Source: Arthrobacter sp. ERGS1:01 (GTDB taxonomy: Bacteria > Actinomycetota > Actinomycetes > Actinomycetales > Micrococcaceae). Taken from it: a DNA stretch of 64,000 bases. The notes under the pieces are model-generated. The model had not been told where the DNA came from. It saw nothing but the letters and a program-made list of their open reading frames with translations, and did not search any database. Below, piece by piece: positions 9,721 to 18,877 of this stretch. The position numbers and the translations under genes are program-made. Every line of letters starts with the position of its first letter. Position 1 is the stretch's first letter. The stretch spans positions 2,170,001 through 2,234,000 of the forward strand of contig NZ_CP012479.1 in the NCBI RefSeq assembly GCF_001281315.1, in the 5' to 3' direction.

Positions 9721-10274
9721 CAGCTGTGTTGGAAGGTCAGCGGCTGAGCACCCGACACGGCGACGGAGACCAAGGCATCGCATTCGCTGAAAAGCCGTCC
9801 CTGGCGTGGTGTCACGAGGTTTGCTTTGAGGGCGCTGATCAGCAAACCTGGTTCCTCGACGTCCCGCTCAGTCGCCACATAGCTGAAGTGGTACTTCAGC
9901 GCTTGCCTGGGGCCAAGGGTTCGTCCGATCATTTCCGAGGCCGGGGGCTCCGTCCGGTAGCCAAGCTGGTCTCCGTGCTCGTTAGTAAACGAGTGGAGGT
10001 GCAAAGTTACGTCGGTGAGCGCCTCGGCCGTGGCATTCAAGATCCATGCGGTGAACGTGATGAGGTCCCCGGCAGCCACTGATTCCTGCCCTGCCATGTG
10101 CACCAGACTGATGCCGGCTACTTCGGTGGCTCCGCGATGGGCAAAGAACCCGGCCAAGGGGCAAAGTTCCGGGGTCCGTGGCGGTTCAAAGGCGGCGCGG
10201 ATACTGGCTTCTTTGGGTGCGGCTTCGTCGTCGCTCGGCATTTCAGCCGCTCCGACAACTGATTCACAGGTCAT
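9720..10274 (-). CDS. CARDB/DUF11-like protein translationally coupled to the sortase
   Basis: 184 residues. The ATG at 10272-10274 lies inside the sortase gene's last codons, giving an 11-base overlap, so it is probably co-translated with the sortase. The core (SLVHMAGQESVAAGDLITFT through LNATAEALTDVTLHLHSF to LGPRQALKYHFSYV) has the pattern of a CARDB/DUF11 immunoglobulin-like domain: paired strands with a phrase on unequal or added components of a mixture. No signal peptide or membrane span is seen, unlike true surface adhesins, which is odd. Possible roles are an accessory factor for pilus assembly or a chaperone; function unknown. Confidence 0.6.
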   Translation of the reverse strand: MTCESVVGAAEMPSDDEAAPKEASIRAAFEPPRTPELCPLAGFFAHRGATEVAGISLVHMAGQESVAAGDLITFTAWILNATAEALTDVTLHLHSFTNEHGDQLGYRTEPPASEMIGRTLGPRQALKYHFSYVATERDVEEPGLLISALKANLVTPRQGRLFSECDALVSVAVSGAQPLTFQHS

Positions 10275-11205
10275 CGTTGTGCCACTCAATCTCTTCTAAT
10301 CGTTGATTCTGCTTCCGGACTCGCCGGCCTTGCGGGCGGGTGAGGATGATCGTGCCGGCGGCGGTGCCTACCAGGATGACGACCCACCACGGGAAGCCCG
10401 GGTTGGTGACATTGTTCGCCACGGTTTGCGGACCATTGGCTTTTACCGGGTCCGCAATGCGTTCGCCCCGGACCAGGAGCCGGTGGGTGTTCACGCCGGT
10501 GGGTGTGCAGGTCACCAAAGTGATGTAATCCTTGCCCTTGACCTGCCGCAAATCCTCGGTCTCGTCGGGGAGCACGGTCTTGATTTGGTCGACCTTGTAG
10601 TAGATGGTCTGATCCAGCACGGTGACGCTGAAGACATCGCCGGTGACCACCCTTTTCAGTGAGTCGAACAGGGTGGAGTTGACGTACCCGGAATGGGCCG
10701 TCAGCACTGCGTGGGTGCTTGTACCGCCCACGGGAAGAGAGGACCCGAAAAGGTGCCCCACCCCTTTAGCCAAGGTGGCTTCGTCGGTGCCGTGGAAGAC
10801 CGGCAGATTCGTACTGATGGCGGGGATGCTGATGGTGCCCATCATGCCTTCCGGATCCACCGCGAGCATCTTCTTGTACGCTGCCGAACCCGAGCCAACA
10901 GTTTCCGTCTCCCCGTTTTCGTTCAACGAGTACGGGTCCCGGAGCGGGCCGGCCGGGAGCTCGGCGTTGTACTGGTGGGCCTGGGCCAGGAGTCTTTGTT
11001 GCTCAGTCTGGGCCAGGTCCTTGACCGTGGTGGCGTAGCCGCTGATTTGCGTGTCGTGGACCCGGTCCGAGAACCAGGCCGCGGCTGTCGGGTACAGCAG
11101 GACGCCGACGCCGATGGTGGCGATGAGCACGATCGCGAGTCGTTGCAGGCTCCAGAGTTGGGGCGGCCGGGCAAGCCGCCGCGGCGAGTACTGGAGTTGG
11201 GTCAT
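10264..11205 (-). CDS. Class C (pilus-type) sortase
   Basis: 313 residues with an N-terminal membrane anchor (about 23-45), a lid with the DPY motif in LRDPYSLNE, catalytic His in VLTAHSGYV, catalytic Cys in ITLVTCTPTGVNTHRLLVRG, and the Arg of the same block. A second membrane span near 270-290 and a basic tail are typical of class C sortases. These polymerise pilin subunits through isopeptide bonds outside the membrane. AGGAAG precedes the ATG at 11205. It lies just downstream of the major pilin gene, with a hairpin in between, and overlaps the next gene. Confidence 0.93.
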   Translation of the reverse strand: MTQLQYSPRRLARPPQLWSLQRLAIVLIATIGVGVLLYPTAAAWFSDRVHDTQISGYATTVKDLAQTEQQRLLAQAHQYNAELPAGPLRDPYSLNENGETETVGSGSAAYKKMLAVDPEGMMGTISIPAISTNLPVFHGTDEATLAKGVGHLFGSSLPVGGTSTHAVLTAHSGYVNSTLFDSLKRVVTGDVFSVTVLDQTIYYKVDQIKTVLPDETEDLRQVKGKDYITLVTCTPTGVNTHRLLVRGERIADPVKANGPQTVANNVTNPGFPWWVVILVGTAAGTIILTRPQGRRVRKQNQRLEEIEWHNDDL

Positions 11206-11256
11206 CGATCTTCCTAAAACAAGGGGAGGGAAAGTGCTCTACGCGTGAACCGAGCA

Positions 11257-11294
11257 CAATGGGGAAGAACGGCGTGAACCGCTCTCCCCCATTG
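11257..11294 (-). terminator. Hairpin between pilin and sortase genes
   Basis: Arms CAATGGGG (11257-11264) and CCCCATTG (11287-11294) pair perfectly; further partial pairing exists inside. There is no T run. It sits in the 128-base gap between the pilin stop and the sortase start, where it could reduce read-through so that pilin exceeds sortase, or protect the 3' end of pilin mRNA. Confidence 0.5.
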
Positions 11295-11333
11295 CTGGTG
11301 TGTCAGTTCCTTACAGCTTCAGCTGTTCGGACG

Positions 11334-12866
11334 TTAGCCGTTGCTGCGGCTGCTGCGGCGGCTGCGAGCGAACAGCAGCACTGCACCGGCGAGGATCAAA
11401 ACGCCCGCACCGTACAGGACGGTGGTTCCGGGGCCACCGGTGAAGGGAAGCTGGAAACCGGAGTTGGAGGGCACATTCTTGACCTGCAGGTCAACGCCGA
11501 CGGCGGTGGTGGCTGCGTTCACCAGGAACGACACGGGTGCGGCGAGCAATTCGTAGCCGGACGGTGCCGTGGTTTCCGCAAGGTAGTAGGTGATGTAGCC
11601 TGCGTCACCCGGAGCCACGGTGGCACCGTTGGCGAAGTCGGAGTAGCGCAGGCCGGTGATGGTGAGCTGGCCGTTGGCGCCAACCGTGAACACGGTCTGT
11701 CCGCCGAGGGTGATCGGGTTGGTGCCGGCTTTCGCGTCGGCCTGGTTGGCATAGACGGAGAAGGAGGCGCCGGCGAGGGGCGCACCGTTTTGGTCGACCT
11801 TCTGCACGGTGATGTTGCCCCACTTGGTCACGACCGGAGGGGTAACGACAGGGCCGGGGTTGCCGGGGGTGCCGACAATGCTGGCATTGTTCGGGTAGAC
11901 CAGGGCCGTGTTGGCGATCTCGCCAATGGTGTTGACCTTGGTGTTGACGGCGACCTTGACGGTGGTGGTGTTGTGGGCTGCCAGGATCGCACGTCCGGAG
12001 GCGGTGAAGACCACTGAAACGGTGTTGCTGGGGGCGTCGAAGACCACGTTGTAGTCCGTGCCGGCGGTGATGGCGGTGCCGTCGGCCAAGGTCACGGTGG
12101 CACCAACGTAGGTGAGTTTCGCGTCCAACTTGTCAGCGATCTTGTAGCCGTCGATGACCGCGTCTGTGGGAATGCCACCGGTGATGGTCCAATTCACGGC
12201 GTCGCCAAGCTTGACGGCGGAGGCGTCCTGGACGGTCTTCGTCGCGGTCGTGATCGAGTTCTTCGGGTACACGTGGACGTTGTAGAGCCACCCGTTCTCG
12301 TTGTTCGGATCCGTCAACGGAACCGACACCAGGAAGGGAGCCGACGGTGTCACACCGGCCGGGAAAGTGGTTTCCTGCACCAGGTACAGACCCAGGGGCA
12401 GGGCGGTGAAGGCAGCCGTTCCGGTACTGTCCGTCGTCTTAACCGTGGCTGTTCCGAGCGTGTAGCCCTTGCTCGTGATGGAGCCTGCGGCGTTAGCCGG
12501 ATCGAAGGTGTTGCTCAGGGTGTTTGCCGACTGCCAGCCGGCATTCGTCGTCAGGTCGATCGTGTTGACCTGCTGGATCGTAAAGCCAATCCCCGCAAGC
12601 GGCGTCAACCCGGTGGTGGAAACCTGGGTGCCGTTGGCCGGCAGGCCGGTAGGGGTATTGGGCCGCTGGAATTTGTGCACCGTAATGGAGCCGACCTGGC
12701 TTCCGTCAACAGTGCCTGGATTGACGGTCGCAGCGGACGCGGGGACAACGGAGAGCGACATTGCCACCACCGCTCCGGCGATGGCAACGGCGGTGGTCCG
12801 CCAGAGCCCGAGCTTCTTGTTCTTAACCACTGTGGTCTGCTTTCTATTTTCAGATTGATTCATCAT
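11334..12866 (-). CDS. Major pilin subunit (SpaA/SpaH type, LPxTG)
   Basis: About 510 residues. After a signal peptide (cleavage near PASAATVNPG) come an N-terminal domain, the pilin motif around YNVHVYPKNSIT with the isopeptide-forming Lys, a fimbrial D2-type isopeptide domain, and a C-terminal SpaA/Cna-B domain with an E-box (YYLAETTAPSGYE). The tail has LPFTG, a hydrophobic span and RSRRSSRSNG. The pilus sortase should polymerise it. The ATG at 12866 (or 12863) follows AAAGAAG; an upstream ATG at 12938 would put 24 unlikely residues before the signal peptide. It lies between the large surface protein and the sortase. Confidence 0.92.
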   Translation of the reverse strand: MMNQSENRKQTTVVKNKKLGLWRTTAVAIAGAVVAMSLSVVPASAATVNPGTVDGSQVGSITVHKFQRPNTPTGLPANGTQVSTTGLTPLAGIGFTIQQVNTIDLTTNAGWQSANTLSNTFDPANAAGSITSKGYTLGTATVKTTDSTGTAAFTALPLGLYLVQETTFPAGVTPSAPFLVSVPLTDPNNENGWLYNVHVYPKNSITTATKTVQDASAVKLGDAVNWTITGGIPTDAVIDGYKIADKLDAKLTYVGATVTLADGTAITAGTDYNVVFDAPSNTVSVVFTASGRAILAAHNTTTVKVAVNTKVNTIGEIANTALVYPNNASIVGTPGNPGPVVTPPVVTKWGNITVQKVDQNGAPLAGASFSVYANQADAKAGTNPITLGGQTVFTVGANGQLTITGLRYSDFANGATVAPGDAGYITYYLAETTAPSGYELLAAPVSFLVNAATTAVGVDLQVKNVPSNSGFQLPFTGGPGTTVLYGAGVLILAGAVLLFARSRRSSRSNG

Positions 12867-12938
12867 GTGTGTGCTTCTTTGAACGGGAGAGAGTCTGTGG
12901 GTCGCCGGCGGGGGCGGGTTCGGAAACAGGGCGCTCAT

Positions 12939-15785
12939 TTACCGCCCATCCGATCCGGTGGACCTCCGACGGCGGCGGTGGCTGCCCACGAACAGGGCCA
13001 CGGCTGCCAGCAGCAACACCGATCCACCTGCCATGAACGGCAGGGTTCCGGTTCCGCCGGCGTCCGGCATCTTCAGGGCGGGTACGTCACGGACGGTGAT
13101 GGTGAAGATTCCGTCACCATCGACGTCGGCCGAGGTGACGACTCCGCCCCCGGCGCCTTGACCAATGGTCACTGCGCCGTTCGCGGCAATCGTGAACTGC
13201 ACCGGTTCGGCCAACAGGCTGAACCCTGCCGGCGCGGCGGTTTCAGAAAGCCAGTAGGTGCCCACGGGAATGTTCTGCAGCTGGAACTGGCCGGTCGCTG
13301 CCGGAACCACGGCGGTCACGCCCGACCCCGTGTAGGCGGTGCCCTCGTGCCCGGCGTTGTCATTGGACACGGACCAGGACGAACCTGCCATGGGGACCCA
13401 AACGGCGTTTCCGGATTCGCCGATCTTGGCGATCAGCACCTTCGCCGGGGTGATGTGCGTGGTGGTGCAGACGGGCGCCACCGGGGTAACCCCAACAGCA
13501 CAGGTGGTCGGCGGGGTATCACCGGTGCCGGTGACGACGTTGATCAGCTGCTTGTTCCACACACCGGCCTTGACCGTGACCTGGTAGCTCAGGCTCGCCA
13601 CCACCCCGGGGGTGAGGTTGAACTTCCCCGTGGTGAGTATGTTTCCCGGGGCCACCGGGTTGGGCACCGAAACCGGTGCCGCCCCGCCAACGGTCAGCGT
13701 TGCCGATCCGGAGACGAACGTGGCGTCGTCCAGGACGTTGCTCAGGTTGTCCGTCAGGACGGCGTTGCTGCTCAGCCCGCTGACACCGGTCGCCTTGACG
13801 GTGTAGGTGATCACGTCACCGCCCTGGACCACATTGGTGGCCGGCGTGGCCCCGTTGACCGTGGCCGTTTTGGCAACATTCCACACACCGGGGGCCGGCG
13901 GGGTCGTCACCGTGGCCGAACAACCGGCTCCCGGGCTCGGCGGACAATTCGTATCCACCGTCGTCACCACGGTGGTGGAGCCCGTCACGGGGTTGGGGCC
14001 GCCTCCGGGCATGTTGGGGATGCTGGTCGTGGCGGCCGGGACAATCGTGGCCTTGTTGACCAGGTTGCCGGTGGTTGCCAAGGCCACCGTTCCCGCGACC
14101 GTGTATTTGAGGGTTCCGCCGGTATTGATGCGCACGGTGTCAGTGATGCTGCCCGTGCCGCTGGCGGCGCCACACTGGGTGGGCCCGGTGGTAGGCGGCA
14201 GATTCGCCGTGCCCGCCGCGGTGACAGCGCACGTCCAGTTGGCGCCCGTGACGGACGCCGGCAACGGATCAGTCAGGACCGCGTTGATGGCGTCGCTGGG
14301 CCCGTTGTTGTGGACGGTCACCGTATACGTGATGGGGCTGCCCGGGGTGTACTGGGCCAGGGTGGCGCTCTTGGTGATGGAAAGGTCGACGACGGGCAGC
14401 ACAGTCAGCGGCGCCGTCCCGGGCGGGTTGATGCCCGTGATGGTCGGGAAGTTGTTGGTGCAGTTCGGGATCGCGGTGCCGTTGTTCGCCACGCAGCCGG
14501 AGTTGTTGTAGGTGCCCGGAGTGTTGCTGGTGACCGTGACGGTGATGGTGCACGAGGCACTGCCGGCGGCCAGGTTGCCGGTCACATCCACGGTGCCGGC
14601 GGTGATGCTGGAAGCAGTGCTGACACAGCTGCCGCCCAACGCGCCGCTGGCCGACAAGCCAGCGGGCAGCTTGTCCACGAAGTGCCAGCCGTTCTTGGCC
14701 AGCAGATCGCTGGTATTCGTCACCGTATAGGTCAGGACAGTGTTCTGGCCCTGGCTGATCGTGGCCGGGCTAAACGACTTGTCCAGCTGCGGGGTGACGT
14801 CGAGCAATTTGATGTTGTCGAATCCGCCGTCGTTACCATTGGTCACTCCGGAGGCGTTGTACATCTTGATGCCGAGGGTTGTGCTGTTGTACTGGAACGG
14901 CGCGTTTGCCACCAGGGAACTGACATAGGTGGCCATGGTGGTCGCGGCCCCTACTGCGAGGGGGCGGTTGACGGTGATTTGCTGGCGGGTGGCGCTCGGG
15001 CGGCAGCCATCCAGGACGCTGCCGATGTTCGTTGCGGCTCCGGTGCTGTCCACCAGCTGGAACTGGTACTGCGGGTCGCTGGCCTGCACGGTGGTGCTGG
15101 CAGGGCTGGCGCAGTTGCCGTAGACGGTGTCGACGCCGAAGGTGTAAAAGTGCCCAGATGTCACCGGCAGCGTCGAGGTGGTTTGGAACATCACACCGTT
15201 GGTGGCGCCACTGCCGATCGTGTCGCAGTTGCTGGTGTTGCCCAGGGCGTCGAGCTGGCATTCGGTGTAGCCGGAAACGATGTGTTCGTTGTCCCCGGAT
15301 CCCGTGTAGACACCCATGGCCCGGGCCAGGGTTCGAATACCGTTGTAGCTCTGGACTCCTGCAACCGTGCTGCATTTATTGCTCAGCAGGGGCGTTGCCG
15401 CCCACGCCGGCACGATGGAATTGTTATAGCTGAGGATGACGCCGTTACACCGGTTGCCGTTGATCCAGTCGGTTGAGCCCGTGTACGTTTGACCCGCTGC
15501 CCCAACATACTGCGTGGCTCCATTGGTGGTGGTGTACGACTTCGCGCCGGTCGCGACGTTGGTCATGCCATTCTCAAAGTTCTCCAAGAACGTGACCACG
15601 GGCGCCGACGTCGTGCCGGGACTACCGGGATTGGCAGATGCCGGCGTCGAGGAACCCAGGATGCCTACGGTCGTCAGACCAATGGCCGCAATCGCTACGC
15701 ACAGGAAAAGCGTAAATAAGGACACCAACCCTCTTCGCCCGTGGCGCGCACCGGCAGCTCCCGACGGAGTCCGACTAACCTGCAT
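12939..15785 (-). CDS. Large DUF11/SpaA surface protein, probable tip pilin
   Basis: About 948 residues. A signal peptide with a long hydrophobic core (LVSLFTLFLCVAIAAIGLTT) is followed by a 300-residue N-terminal adhesin-like region (from FLENFENGMTN), then DUF11-type repeats (LDKSFSPATISQGQNTVLTY, DLSITKSATLAQYTPGSPIT, WNVAKTATVNGATPATNVVQ) and a C-terminal SpaA/Cna-B domain with the E-box YWLSETAAPAGFSLL. The tail has MPDAGGTGTLPFMAGG, a hydrophobic span and RRRRR, so the sorting signal departs from LPxTG. GAGAGAAG precedes the ATG at 15785; a TTG lies at 15806. It is the first gene of the pilus operon, the usual place of a tip subunit. Confidence 0.88.
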   Translation of the reverse strand: MQVSRTPSGAAGARHGRRGLVSLFTLFLCVAIAAIGLTTVGILGSSTPASANPGSPGTTSAPVVTFLENFENGMTNVATGAKSYTTTNGATQYVGAAGQTYTGSTDWINGNRCNGVILSYNNSIVPAWAATPLLSNKCSTVAGVQSYNGIRTLARAMGVYTGSGDNEHIVSGYTECQLDALGNTSNCDTIGSGATNGVMFQTTSTLPVTSGHFYTFGVDTVYGNCASPASTTVQASDPQYQFQLVDSTGAATNIGSVLDGCRPSATRQQITVNRPLAVGAATTMATYVSSLVANAPFQYNSTTLGIKMYNASGVTNGNDGGFDNIKLLDVTPQLDKSFSPATISQGQNTVLTYTVTNTSDLLAKNGWHFVDKLPAGLSASGALGGSCVSTASSITAGTVDVTGNLAAGSASCTITVTVTSNTPGTYNNSGCVANNGTAIPNCTNNFPTITGINPPGTAPLTVLPVVDLSITKSATLAQYTPGSPITYTVTVHNNGPSDAINAVLTDPLPASVTGANWTCAVTAAGTANLPPTTGPTQCGAASGTGSITDTVRINTGGTLKYTVAGTVALATTGNLVNKATIVPAATTSIPNMPGGGPNPVTGSTTVVTTVDTNCPPSPGAGCSATVTTPPAPGVWNVAKTATVNGATPATNVVQGGDVITYTVKATGVSGLSSNAVLTDNLSNVLDDATFVSGSATLTVGGAAPVSVPNPVAPGNILTTGKFNLTPGVVASLSYQVTVKAGVWNKQLINVVTGTGDTPPTTCAVGVTPVAPVCTTTHITPAKVLIAKIGESGNAVWVPMAGSSWSVSNDNAGHEGTAYTGSGVTAVVPAATGQFQLQNIPVGTYWLSETAAPAGFSLLAEPVQFTIAANGAVTIGQGAGGGVVTSADVDGDGIFTITVRDVPALKMPDAGGTGTLPFMAGGSVLLLAAVALFVGSHRRRRRSTGSDGR

Positions 15786-16202
15786 TGCGTTCTTCTCTCT
15801 ACTCAATCAACGTCATCGCCGGCGAGAACCCCCTTCCCTCGCCCGGCCCATTCATCCCGGCCCGACCGGACCCCGGAAGGACTAAATGAAGGGCATTCAT
15901 CAGTAAAGAGTGGTTCGGCAGCGGGATCATGACGCGGATTCGCAAAAGATTAATTAATCCTGCTCCTTGGCAGGACGCGTCAGGGGGCGGCTGCGCCCAT
16001 GAGGCTGCTGGAGCCGCTCAACCGTGCTAAATTAACTCGCTAGACGTTGGAAACCACCGGCCAAGACCGCGCAGATACCCCGTCTCGACTGATTTTCATT
16101 GCTTCGTGTGCTCTCTTTTGTCCTGACTCCAAGCGCTTGGCACGGCGGCCCCAATCTTGGGGTGACAGATTTTCAGCGTCTTTTTTCACGAACGGCGATC
16201 CC
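15786..16202. promoter_or_regulatory. Divergent control region between pilus operon and sigma factor
   Basis: About 420 bases between two divergently transcribed units, so promoters for both should lie here. GATTAATTAATC at 15948-15959 is a perfect 12-base palindrome in an AT-rich patch, and TCCTGC-tccttg-GCAGGA (15958-15975) forms a small hairpin beside it. These are candidate regulator sites. I cannot assign -35 and -10 elements of the ECF type with confidence. Confidence 0.45.
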
Positions 16203-18047
16203 ATGGATACCCAACTCCCACCAACTGAGGAAGCTCCGATCAGGCCCTCGGATATTGAATTGGTCGCACGCACCCGCGCCGGCGACAACGAAGCCTTTGG
16301 CGAGCTCTGGGAACGTCACCGCCAAGCCGCCCTGCGAGCCGCAACCTCCCTCACCAGCGACCACGACCCGGAAGACCTCGTGCAGGAAGCGTTCCTGCGG
16401 ATTCTCACTGCTATTCGCAGCAATGCCGGGCCTCGTGAAGTGTTCCGCGCTTACCTGTACACAGTGCTGCGCTCGATTTCCATGAGTTGGAAGTCTCCTC
16501 ATGGCGCTACGACGGATCTCGATATTCTTGACTACGTTTCCGATCCCGAAGATTCGTTTGAAAACCAGATCATCGACAAATCCATCACCGGACGCGCCTT
16601 CGCAAGCCTCCGACCCGAATGGCGCACGGTGCTCTGGTACTCCGAAGTCGAGGGAATGACTCCGCGCGACATTGCTCCCCTACTCGGAATGACCGCCAAT
16701 ACGATCGCGGCCCTGACGTACCGTGCACGCGAGGGGCTGCGGGTGTCCTGGCTACAAGCACACCTCAACGACGCCCAGGCGGATAAGAACTGTCAATGGA
16801 CCGTCGAGCGCTTGGGCAAGTACAACCGCAACTCACTAAGCCAACGCAATCGAGACCGCGTCCAAGAACATCTGACCACCTGCATCAAATGCTCCATCCT
16901 TGTTGAAGAACTCGATCAGGTCGGACGGAACCTCGGCCTGGTTCTGCTGCCGCTCTTCCTTGGACCGGCCACCGCGGGCCTGAAGGGCGCCATTGCTCTC
17001 GGCACTCCGCTGGGAAGTACCGCGCCTGCCTGGGCTGCGGCAAGCCGTCCGTTGAATGGCCACCGCGTAAGACTGAGCGTCCTCACCGCCGCCGTGGCCG
17101 TCGGTGTGATCGTTGCTGCCGCCGTTGCCATGACTCCGGCAGCCAAAGACTCCGCAGCCGAGCCAGGTATCACCATCAATGCTGCCGCGTCACAGACCAG
17201 CACCCCCGCCCAGTCCTCTCCCGCACCGCGCACCACCATTGCCGGCCACGACAGGCCGATTACTGGTACCCCGGCGTCAGTGCCCCAGCCAATTCCCCGG
17301 GCTACTCCCGCACCCTTGGTCCAGTTGCCCGTGTCCCAACCGGAAGCCACCAGCCCAACTGTGGTACACCAACCATCCGCCCTGTTGGTCCCGGCTCCCA
17401 GCCCGACGCCGAAACGGACAGCGGCGCCAACAAAGAGTCCGTCACCTACGCCGCCAACTACGCCGTCGCCGACCGCAAGTCCCTCGCCAACTCCGACACC
17501 GACGCCCGCACCCACGATTCCAACGGTGGCGTTGGCGAAGCCTGCCATCGTTTCGACGGTGGATCGGGGGCTGTTCCTGCCGCTTTTGAGGGGCACCGGA
17601 GTCCCCGGCACCCTCGTGCACCTACTCGCCAACAGCAAGGAGGTATCCACAGCCACCGTGGACGCTGCCGGTGCGTGGTCAGTGACACCTGAAGCCGTCC
17701 CTGGGCCCAACGGAACCGTGCAGTTCGCCGCCTACGAAACCTCGAACGCCCTTACCTCGGCCCCCACGCCACCAACTTCCCCCGTCCAGTTGCAAACCCC
17801 CACCGTCATCTCCCTGACAACCGCCAATGGGGTTAGGCAGGTCGAGTTCGACGGCCCTGCGGGGTCCACAGTTGAAGCAATTATCGATGGCAAGCCAACA
17901 GGGAATTACCACCCTATGAATGGCCAGCCGTTGACTCGTGATCTACCACCTTTGGCATCCGGACCCCATACCCTCGGGCTGAGGTTCGTTGACACCGCCC
18001 AAGGACTCCACGGGGCGACGATCACTACGGCCATCCTGGTGCCCTAG
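16203..18047 (+). CDS. ECF sigma factor fused to zinc-finger, membrane span and Ig-like ectodomain
   Basis: About 614 residues. Sigma region 2 spans 20-95 (DPEDLVQEAFLRILTA) and region 4 about 130-185 (GMTPRDIAPLLGMTANTIAA). A zinc-finger anti-sigma-like segment follows, with His223, Cys227 and Cys230 in QEHLTTCIKC. Membrane span(s) lie at about 291-310 and perhaps 243-267, then a Pro/Thr/Ser-rich stalk (320-445) and a C-terminal Ig-like domain (445-614), predicted outside the cell. The ATG at 16203 is chosen because the sigma domain begins directly after it; the ribosome binding site is weak. It diverges from the pilus operon, so it may sense the surface and drive pilus genes (inference). 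Confidence 0.88.
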   Translation: MDTQLPPTEEAPIRPSDIELVARTRAGDNEAFGELWERHRQAALRAATSLTSDHDPEDLVQEAFLRILTAIRSNAGPREVFRAYLYTVLRSISMSWKSPHGATTDLDILDYVSDPEDSFENQIIDKSITGRAFASLRPEWRTVLWYSEVEGMTPRDIAPLLGMTANTIAALTYRAREGLRVSWLQAHLNDAQADKNCQWTVERLGKYNRNSLSQRNRDRVQEHLTTCIKCSILVEELDQVGRNLGLVLLPLFLGPATAGLKGAIALGTPLGSTAPAWAAASRPLNGHRVRLSVLTAAVAVGVIVAAAVAMTPAAKDSAAEPGITINAAASQTSTPAQSSPAPRTTIAGHDRPITGTPASVPQPIPRATPAPLVQLPVSQPEATSPTVVHQPSALLVPAPSPTPKRTAAPTKSPSPTPPTTPSPTASPSPTPTPTPAPTIPTVALAKPAIVSTVDRGLFLPLLRGTGVPGTLVHLLANSKEVSTATVDAAGAWSVTPEAVPGPNGTVQFAAYETSNALTSAPTPPTSPVQLQTPTVISLTTANGVRQVEFDGPAGSTVEAIIDGKPTGNYHPMNGQPLTRDLPPLASGPHTLGLRFVDTAQGLHGATITTAILVP

Positions 18048-18376
18048 GGAAGCGACCACAGCCCATGTTCGGGACGAGTGCGGCTCTTTCTTGGCAGGCA
18101 GTAACGTCTTCGTGGCAAATTCCGGTCAGAACGAGACAGCGGCATCAAACCCGGAACGGTTCACGGCGAATGATCGTGTTTTCGGAGATTGCTGGACGCG
18201 AATATCGAAAGGTGCCGACGACACCACCGCAATTCTCATCTTCTACTTTTCTAAGTCGACCAAGAATATGGCGAATACTGACGTTTCGTGGAGACCAACA
18301 AAGCGGCCCTGAGCTGCGGTTTCATCTCGCAGGCCAGAGCCGCTTCGAACAAGCCATCAGTTCGGGACATGGGCAA

Positions 18377-18401
18377 GCCGGAGGGTCAAATACCCTCCGG
18401 C
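18377..18401. terminator. Terminator-like hairpin between convergent genes
   Basis: GCCGGAGGGT (18377-18386) and ACCCTCCGGC (18392-18401) form a perfect 10-base-pair stem with a 5-base loop. It lies between the sigma factor gene and the convergent cupin gene and may end transcription from both sides. The rest of 18048-18514 shows no supported gene. Confidence 0.65.
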
Positions 18402-18514
18402 CAACCACAAATGGGGTGCACTTTCTCTCAAGACCTGAACACCGCATGCCAGGGCCCAGACCTCATCCTTAGCGTGTTGGCTGACCCGGCCATTGGTCAG
18501 GAGAGGTCGAGCGG

Positions 18515-18877
18515 TCAGGCTGTGAAGATCACGAAGAACTTCCTGATGCGTTCCTTGATCTCCCAGGTTCCCTGCCATCCAATGGGGAAAATCGCGGAGG
18601 TTCCGGCATCCACGGTGATGGGTTCACCGCCATCCTCGGTCACCACCATGCGGCCTTCAAGGACATGAATCGCCTCGCCGCGCTCCAAGAACTCCCATCG
18701 CGAGAGGCCCGGATCGGCTTCCCACACTCCGGACAGGATGCGTGAGTCGTCACTGGTAAACGGAATGGCGATCCTCGTAGGAATCTCCTTGCCAATCACC
18801 TCTGCCAACGGGGGACCCAAGGGAGATCCGTCCAGCTTCTCTTCGAAGAGCTCGCGGGGCTTGAAAGTTACGCTCAT
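18515..18877 (-). CDS. Cupin-domain protein (cupin_3/DUF861 type)
   Basis: 120 residues, a single small beta-barrel of the kind called cupin_3 (related to ureidoglycine aminohydrolase-like cupins). Visible motifs are GVWEADPGLSRWEF, HVLEGRMVVTEDGGEPITVD and GTSAIFPIGWQGTWEIKER, the last being very typical. The family binds small ligands or metals; the substrate is unknown. The start ATG at 18877 has a GAAAGGTAAG stretch upstream. It stands alone, convergent with the sigma gene. Confidence 0.85.
   Translation of the reverse strand: MSVTFKPRELFEEKLDGSPLGPPLAEVIGKEIPTRIAIPFTSDDSRILSGVWEADPGLSRWEFLERGEAIHVLEGRMVVTEDGGEPITVDAGTSAIFPIGWQGTWEIKERIRKFFVIFTA

Noticed and set aside
12273..15476. 1067-codon open frame on the plus strand opposite the pilus proteins
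   Set aside because: Its Gly/Arg/Val-rich composition is what GC-rich antisense of Thr/Ala/Val-rich coding gives; the minus strand has signal peptides, known domains and sorting signals.
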